Of a stretch of 8,728 bases of DNA, positions 4,873 through 8,728 are shown in pieces (the stretch's first letter is position 1; every line of letters begins with the position of its first letter). The position numbers were made by a program, and so were the translations under genes. A model generated the notes under the pieces. It made no database searches, was not told the origin of the DNA, and saw nothing but the letters and a program-made list of their open reading frames with translations. Origin of the DNA: an uncultured Muribaculaceae bacterium (lineage in GTDB: Bacteria > Bacteroidota > Bacteroidia > Bacteroidales > Muribaculaceae); contig CANRZQ010000110.1 in the NCBI GenBank assembly GCA_947644475.1, forward strand, positions 1 through 8,728, in the 5' to 3' direction.

Positions 4873-5808
4873 ATGAGTTATAAGGTAGTAAGAAACACCG
4901 GCGCGCATTATGTCGTGGAAGCCCCCGGGGGGGCGCTTATCCCGTGCAAGGTGAAGGGCAATTTCCGCATCCGCGGCATACGCACCACCAACCCCGTGGC
5001 CGTGGGCGACGAGGTGGAGATTTCCGACCCCGGGCCCGACGGCACGGCATATATCACGCGCATTCTCCCGAGGCGCAACTATATAATAAGGAGGGCGAGC
5101 AACCTCTCCAAGGAGTCGCACATCCTGGCGGCGAACATCTCGCAGGCCGCGCTGGTGGTGACCTTGGCGCATCCTACCACCTCCACTACCTTTATCGACC
5201 GCTTCCTCGCCACTGCCGAGGCCTACGGAGTGAGCGCGCGCATAATAGTGAATAAGACCGACCTGCTCACCGACCCCGACGACCGCGCCCTGCTCGATGC
5301 CGTGGCCTACCTCTACCGCTCGATTGGCTACGGCGTCGACACCGTGTCGGCACGCACCGGCGAGGGCATCGACTCCCTGCGCGACTCCCTGCGCGACTCC
5401 ACCACCCTCATATGCGGCAACTCGGGCGTGGGCAAGTCGACGCTCATCAACGCCCTCGTCCCCGGCCTCGACCTGCGCACCGGCGAGATTTCAGCCGTGC
5501 ACGACCAGGGCATGCACACCACCACATTCTCCGAGATGTTCCACATGCCGGGTGGGGGAGAGATAATCGACACCCCGGGCATACGCGGATTCGGCACCAT
5601 CGACTTCGACCCCGCCGAGGTGGCCCACTATTTCCCCGACCTGTTTGCCGCCTCGGCCGGCTGCCGCTTCTCCAACTGCACACACACCCACGAGCCGGGC
5701 TGCGCCGTGCTTGCCGCCATCGGCGAGCAACGCATCGCCGCCTCGCGCTACCAGTCGTACCTGTCAATCCTCGACGAGGCCGCCTCATCAGAAAAATACC
5801 GAAAATGA
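4873..5808 (+). CDS. rsgA: Small ribosomal subunit biogenesis GTPase RsgA
   Basis: This is a 311-residue circularly permuted GTPase that acts late in 30S subunit maturation. An N-terminal OB-fold covers about residues 1-75. The GTPase motifs come in permuted order: NKTD (127-130, G4), SARTG (159-163, G5), GNSGVGKST (182-190, P-loop) and DTPG (233-236, G3). A C-terminal zinc knuckle follows: C264, C269, H271 and C277. The ATG at 4873 is chosen because it starts the OB-fold with MSYKVV, and the reading frame upstream of it (from 4759) runs through AT-rich promoter DNA. Just before the P-loop a 12-base unit is duplicated (5371-5394), giving DSLRDSLRDS in the linker. The zinc site and motifs are all intact. 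The gene is divergent from the winged-helix gene, and a palindromic repeat starts three bases after its stop. Confidence 0.96.
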   Translation: MSYKVVRNTGAHYVVEAPGGALIPCKVKGNFRIRGIRTTNPVAVGDEVEISDPGPDGTAYITRILPRRNYIIRRASNLSKESHILAANISQAALVVTLAHPTTSTTFIDRFLATAEAYGVSARIIVNKTDLLTDPDDRALLDAVAYLYRSIGYGVDTVSARTGEGIDSLRDSLRDSTTLICGNSGVGKSTLINALVPGLDLRTGEISAVHDQGMHTTTFSEMFHMPGGGEIIDTPGIRGFGTIDFDPAEVAHYFPDLFAASAGCRFSNCTHTHEPGCAVLAAIGEQRIAASRYQSYLSILDEAASSEKYRK

Positions 5809-5811
5809 TAT

Positions 5812-5860
5812 TTAGGCTGCTTAGGAGCCATAGGATTCCTAAGCAGCCTAAGCCTCCTAA
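5812..5860 (+). repeat. 9-bp-phased palindromic repeat, copy B
   Basis: TTAGG, TTAGG and ATAGG begin at 5812, 5821 and 5830 (9-base steps). After an 8-base step CCTAA begins at 5838, 5847 and 5856 (9-base steps). The arms 5812-5826 and 5837-5851 are perfect 15-base reverse complements around a 10-base loop. Spacer CTGC (5817-5820) is complementary to GCAG (5843-5846). A 13-base word GCCTAAGCCTCCT (5846-5858) is the exact reverse complement of 4346-4358 in copy A. It begins 4 bases after the last base of the rsgA stop, but no T-run follows, so it is not a standard terminator. Confidence 0.8.
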
Positions 5861-5892
5861 AATCTTCCACCCTCCCCAACTTCCCAACTCCT

Positions 5893-8728
5893 ATGAAAAC
5901 CTTGCTTATTGCCGCCCTTGCGGCGGTGTCGGCGGCCATTATGCCTGCCGCGGCCGGGGTAACGCCCACTGTCTACGGCAACCTTATCTACACCGGCTCA
6001 TGGGGCGATGAGGACGCCACCGACGCGGGCGTCTACTCCTTTGAGGCCTCGCCCGATGGCCCGATGACGCTCGTCTACAAGCCTGCCGACAACAATGTCT
6101 ACGCCAACGGCGGCGCCGTCTATGCCGACGGCCGCTACTATGTGCTCACACGCGTGCCCAACTCGGGCAAGGCACAGAAAAACACCCTCTATGTCTACGA
6201 CACCGACACATGGGCCCTGGTCGAGCGGCGCGACGCCCCGCTCACGCTCTCGGCCAGCGACCTCACTTGGTGCCCCGTCGACGGAAAAATCTACGGCGTG
6301 TTCCTCAACGCCACCTCGTCGGGATACGACTTCGGCACGCTCTCGCTCGCCGACCTCTCTGTCGACGTAATCAAGCCACTCGACCTCGCCGACAAGATTG
6401 GCCCCATGCCTATGCTCGGCCTCGCCGCCGATACCGAGGGCAACGTCTACGGCATAGGCTCCGACGGCAACCTCTACCGCTTCGACCGCGCCACCGGCGA
6501 CCACACGCTCGTGGGCCCAACGGGCTTCACGCCATCGCGCTGGAACATGTCGGCATGCTTCGACTTCACTACCAAGGAAATGTACTGGGCAGGCTGCAAC
6601 CTCGATCGCTCGGCCCTCTTCCGCATCGACACCGCCACCGGCGAGGCCACGGCCGTGCGCGAGTTTGCCGACGACGAGGAGTTCGTGGGCCTCTACACCC
6701 TCAGTTCGGTGGCCGACCTCGACGGCCCGCAAGCCCCCGGGGCTTTCACAGTTGCGCTCGAAGGTCCATCCACTGACGCGGCAATATCTTTCACCATGCC
6801 TTCCACGGCCATCAACGGCACAGTCCTTGAAGGCACGCTCGACTATATCGTCACAGACAACGGCACCCCGCTTTTCCAAGGCAGCGCCCCGGCAGGCTCG
6901 CCCGTGAGCCGCAACGCCACCCTCGCCGAGGGCCTCCACGCCATCGAGGCCTACTGCATCGCAGCAGGCAGCCGCGGAGCGTCGGTGCGCCGCACCGTAT
7001 ATGCCGGCGTCGACACTCCGGCCGCCCCCGCCTCGGCCTCGGCCGAGAAAGCAGGCGATGCCGTGACCATAACATGGGCCCCCGTCTCAACCGGCGCCAA
7101 CAACGGCTATATCGACGCCTCGTCGCTTACCTACACCGTGACACGTCTCCCCGACGGCGCAGCCGTGGCCTCCGGCATCACAGCCGCCACCTGCACCGAC
7201 GCCAATCTCCCCACAGCCCTTGCCGACTACACCTACGAGGTGCGCGCCGTGTGCGGCGGCAAGACAGGCCGCCCCGCCGTCACTGCCCCCATCACCTTAG
7301 GCTTCGCCGCAGAGCCGCCCGTGGCCTACGACCTCACCGACGAGGGCCAGTTCAAATTCTTCACCGTCGACGACGCCAACGCCGACGGCTCCACATGGAA
7401 ATGGTCGGCCAACGGAGCCGTGTGCAACTACAACCGCAACAACGCCTCCGACGACTGGCTTTTCTCGCCCTCGCTCACCCTCCGCGGCGGATGCCAATAC
7501 ACCATCACCCTGGAAATGCGCTCGGGCAGCAACCGCACCCCCGAGACCTTCCGCATCATGGCCGGCGAGTCGGCCACGCCCGAGGCCATGACCATAGCCA
7601 TCGAGCCCTCCGGCTCCACCGCCGACAACACGCGCCACACCTTGTCGGCAGTATTCACCCCCGAGGCCGACGGCGCATATAACATCGGCATCCACTGCAC
7701 CAGTCCCAAGTACCAATACAGCCTCTACGTCTACACCTTCGGGGTGTCGGCCGGAGTGTCGCTCAAAGCCCCCGCGGCATCCCCATCGGTAGTGGCAGAG
7801 GCCGCCGAGGGCGCGCTCGAAGCCACCGTCAAGGCCACAGCCCCTGCCGAGGCCGTCGACGGCTCAGTCCTCACGGCCCTCACAAAAGCCGAGGTGACCA
7901 ACCTTACCACAGGCCGCGTGATGGTGGCCGACAGCCCCGCGCCCTCATCTGAGGTGATTGTGCGCGACACCGACGCCGCCAACGGCATCAACCGCTACTC
8001 GGTAGTATTCTACAACGCCTATGGGGCAGGCTACGCAGCCACAGCCGAGGCATATGTGGGCGAGGACACGCCCATGGCAGTATCCGATGTGGTCCTCCGC
8101 CAGGACGGCGACCGAGCCGTGCTCACATGGACGGCCCCCACAGCCGGGCGCAACGGCGGATACATCGACCCCGCCAACCTCCGCTACCGCGTGGCCCGCG
8201 TGACAAACGGCTCCGACGCCGCCACCGCCCTCACATCGTGCGAGTTCATCGACACCGGACTCGACGCCTCCGTGCAGACAGCCTTGCAATACACCGTCTA
8301 CGCCTCCAACATCGCAGGCGAAAGCGCCGGATGCAACTCCAACATGCTCATCTTCGGCAGCGCCTACCCCATGCCATTCGCCGAATCCTTTGCCGCAGGC
8401 GTGGCCTCCACTGCCCCATGGACCACCGTGCGCGGCACCGACGGCGGCTACCCCGAATGGAGCGCGTCGACAAAATCAATCTACGACACCGCCGACTCCT
8501 CGCAAGACGCCGACCTGGGATGGATGAAATATTCGTCGAAAGGCACCATCACCTTGCAGACGCCCGTGGTCGACATCGCCGCCGCGGCCAATCCCGCCCT
8601 TAAATTCTGGTACCGCACCGCCGACAGCAGCGGCGACGCCGTCGCCCTCGACGTGCTCATCTCGTCCGACCGCGGTGTCACCTTCACCCCCGCCGCCTCC
8701 GTCAAGGCTACCGACCCCGCGTGGACCC
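5893..8728 (+). CDS. Secreted multidomain protein with propeller-like, fibronectin III and choice-of-anchor-J-like domains (partial, open at the window end)
   Basis: At least 945 residues are encoded without a stop, and the 3' end lies outside the window. Residues 1-21 are a signal peptide (K2, hydrophobic core, AAA before G22). Residues 22-276 look like a beta-propeller, with repeated blade patterns such as GNVYGIGSDGNLYRFD and ALFRIDTATGEAT. Then come an Ig/FN3-like domain (277-373), an FN3 domain (374-470), a jelly-roll, choice-of-anchor-J-like domain (about 476-620), and the same three again at 624-723, 725-820 and 825 onward. The second set is offset by 348-352 residues, for example GYID at 405-408 and 756-759, and WSA at 504-506 and 856-858. 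Such proteins are exported, often by type IX secretion, but the C-terminal sorting domain cannot be seen. No catalytic motif is recognised; adhesion or glycan binding is a guess. No promoter box is visible in the 84-base spacer after rsgA. Confidence 0.88.
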   Translation, partial: MKTLLIAALAAVSAAIMPAAAGVTPTVYGNLIYTGSWGDEDATDAGVYSFEASPDGPMTLVYKPADNNVYANGGAVYADGRYYVLTRVPNSGKAQKNTLYVYDTDTWALVERRDAPLTLSASDLTWCPVDGKIYGVFLNATSSGYDFGTLSLADLSVDVIKPLDLADKIGPMPMLGLAADTEGNVYGIGSDGNLYRFDRATGDHTLVGPTGFTPSRWNMSACFDFTTKEMYWAGCNLDRSALFRIDTATGEATAVREFADDEEFVGLYTLSSVADLDGPQAPGAFTVALEGPSTDAAISFTMPSTAINGTVLEGTLDYIVTDNGTPLFQGSAPAGSPVSRNATLAEGLHAIEAYCIAAGSRGASVRRTVYAGVDTPAAPASASAEKAGDAVTITWAPVSTGANNGYIDASSLTYTVTRLPDGAAVASGITAATCTDANLPTALADYTYEVRAVCGGKTGRPAVTAPITLGFAAEPPVAYDLTDEGQFKFFTVDDANADGSTWKWSANGAVCNYNRNNASDDWLFSPSLTLRGGCQYTITLEMRSGSNRTPETFRIMAGESATPEAMTIAIEPSGSTADNTRHTLSAVFTPEADGAYNIGIHCTSPKYQYSLYVYTFGVSAGVSLKAPAASPSVVAEAAEGALEATVKATAPAEAVDGSVLTALTKAEVTNLTTGRVMVADSPAPSSEVIVRDTDAANGINRYSVVFYNAYGAGYAATAEAYVGEDTPMAVSDVVLRQDGDRAVLTWTAPTAGRNGGYIDPANLRYRVARVTNGSDAATALTSCEFIDTGLDASVQTALQYTVYASNIAGESAGCNSNMLIFGSAYPMPFAESFAAGVASTAPWTTVRGTDGGYPEWSASTKSIYDTADSSQDADLGWMKYSSKGTITLQTPVVDIAAAANPALKFWYRTADSSGDAVALDVLISSDRGVTFTPAASVKATDPAWT

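Noticed and set aside
5812..5860. Ordinary intrinsic terminator of rsgA
   Set aside because: The stem is long and perfect, but no T-run follows on the plus strand (the next bases are GCCTCC then AAAATC), so the phased-repeat description fits better, although a termination role is not excluded.
5998..6939. A 313-codon open frame on the minus strand
   Set aside because: It is antisense to the secreted protein gene, whose C-rich third codon positions suppress stops on the other strand. The translation is low-complexity (rich in G, V, A, E, R) with no recognisable motif.
1..8728. tRNA, rRNA or known riboswitch
   Set aside because: I saw no cloverleaf, rRNA core sequence or recognisable riboswitch core in any spacer by eye; a covariance-model search was not possible.

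Overview
The window looks like chromosomal DNA of a high-G+C member of the Bacteroidales (Bacteroidota); a Muribaculaceae-like organism is my best guess. The reasons are: no start codon is preceded by a convincing GGAGG Shine-Dalgarno sequence; three AT-rich gene fronts carry TAnnTTTG boxes, the -7 element of Bacteroidota promoters; there is a small winged-helix protein of the DUF2582 type common in that phylum; and there is a large secreted fibronectin-III/jelly-roll protein of the kind these gut bacteria encode. The placement rests on sequence character only, since no database could be searched.

Layout, left to right. 1-65: end of an upstream spacer made of CTTA words. 66-1076 (+): beta subunit of a 2-oxoacid:ferredoxin oxidoreductase (korB); its alpha partner is probably just outside the window. 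1100-1156: a strong hairpin shared by the two converging genes. 1173-2495 (-): DbpA-like DEAD-box RNA helicase. 2506-2606: a 10-bp-phased TCGA repeat array ending in a near-perfect 44-bp palindrome. 2612-3139 (-): thioredoxin-fold lipoprotein. 3160-3215: GC-rich terminator with alternative pairings. 3226-4161 (-): malate dehydrogenase (mdh). 4162-4427: mdh leader and promoter, a 9-bp-phased palindromic repeat (copy A), and a 32-bp palindromic terminator. 4428-4640 (-): 70-residue winged-helix protein. 4641-4872: AT-rich divergent promoter region. 4873-5808 (+): ribosome-assembly GTPase rsgA. 5812-5860: second 9-bp-phased palindrome (copy B). 5893 to the window end (+): at least 945 residues of a secreted multidomain protein that is still open at base 8728.

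The genes are mostly core housekeeping. KorB and Mdh fit the branched anaerobic TCA metabolism of Bacteroidales, and the DbpA-like helicase and RsgA both act in large/small ribosomal subunit assembly, but there is no tight operon linking them. The last gene is accessory and surface or secretion related.

The most unusual content lies in the spacers. After four of the five gene ends in the window that are followed by a full spacer (korB, trx, wHTH, rsgA), there is a self-complementary element built from short words at a fixed step. Copies A and B share the same geometry (TAGG words 9 bp apart, an 8-bp step, then CCTA words 9 bp apart), but their complementary spacers differ in a compensating way. 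The trx-helicase spacer holds an analogous array with a different word and a 10-bp step. I do not recognise these as a named element.
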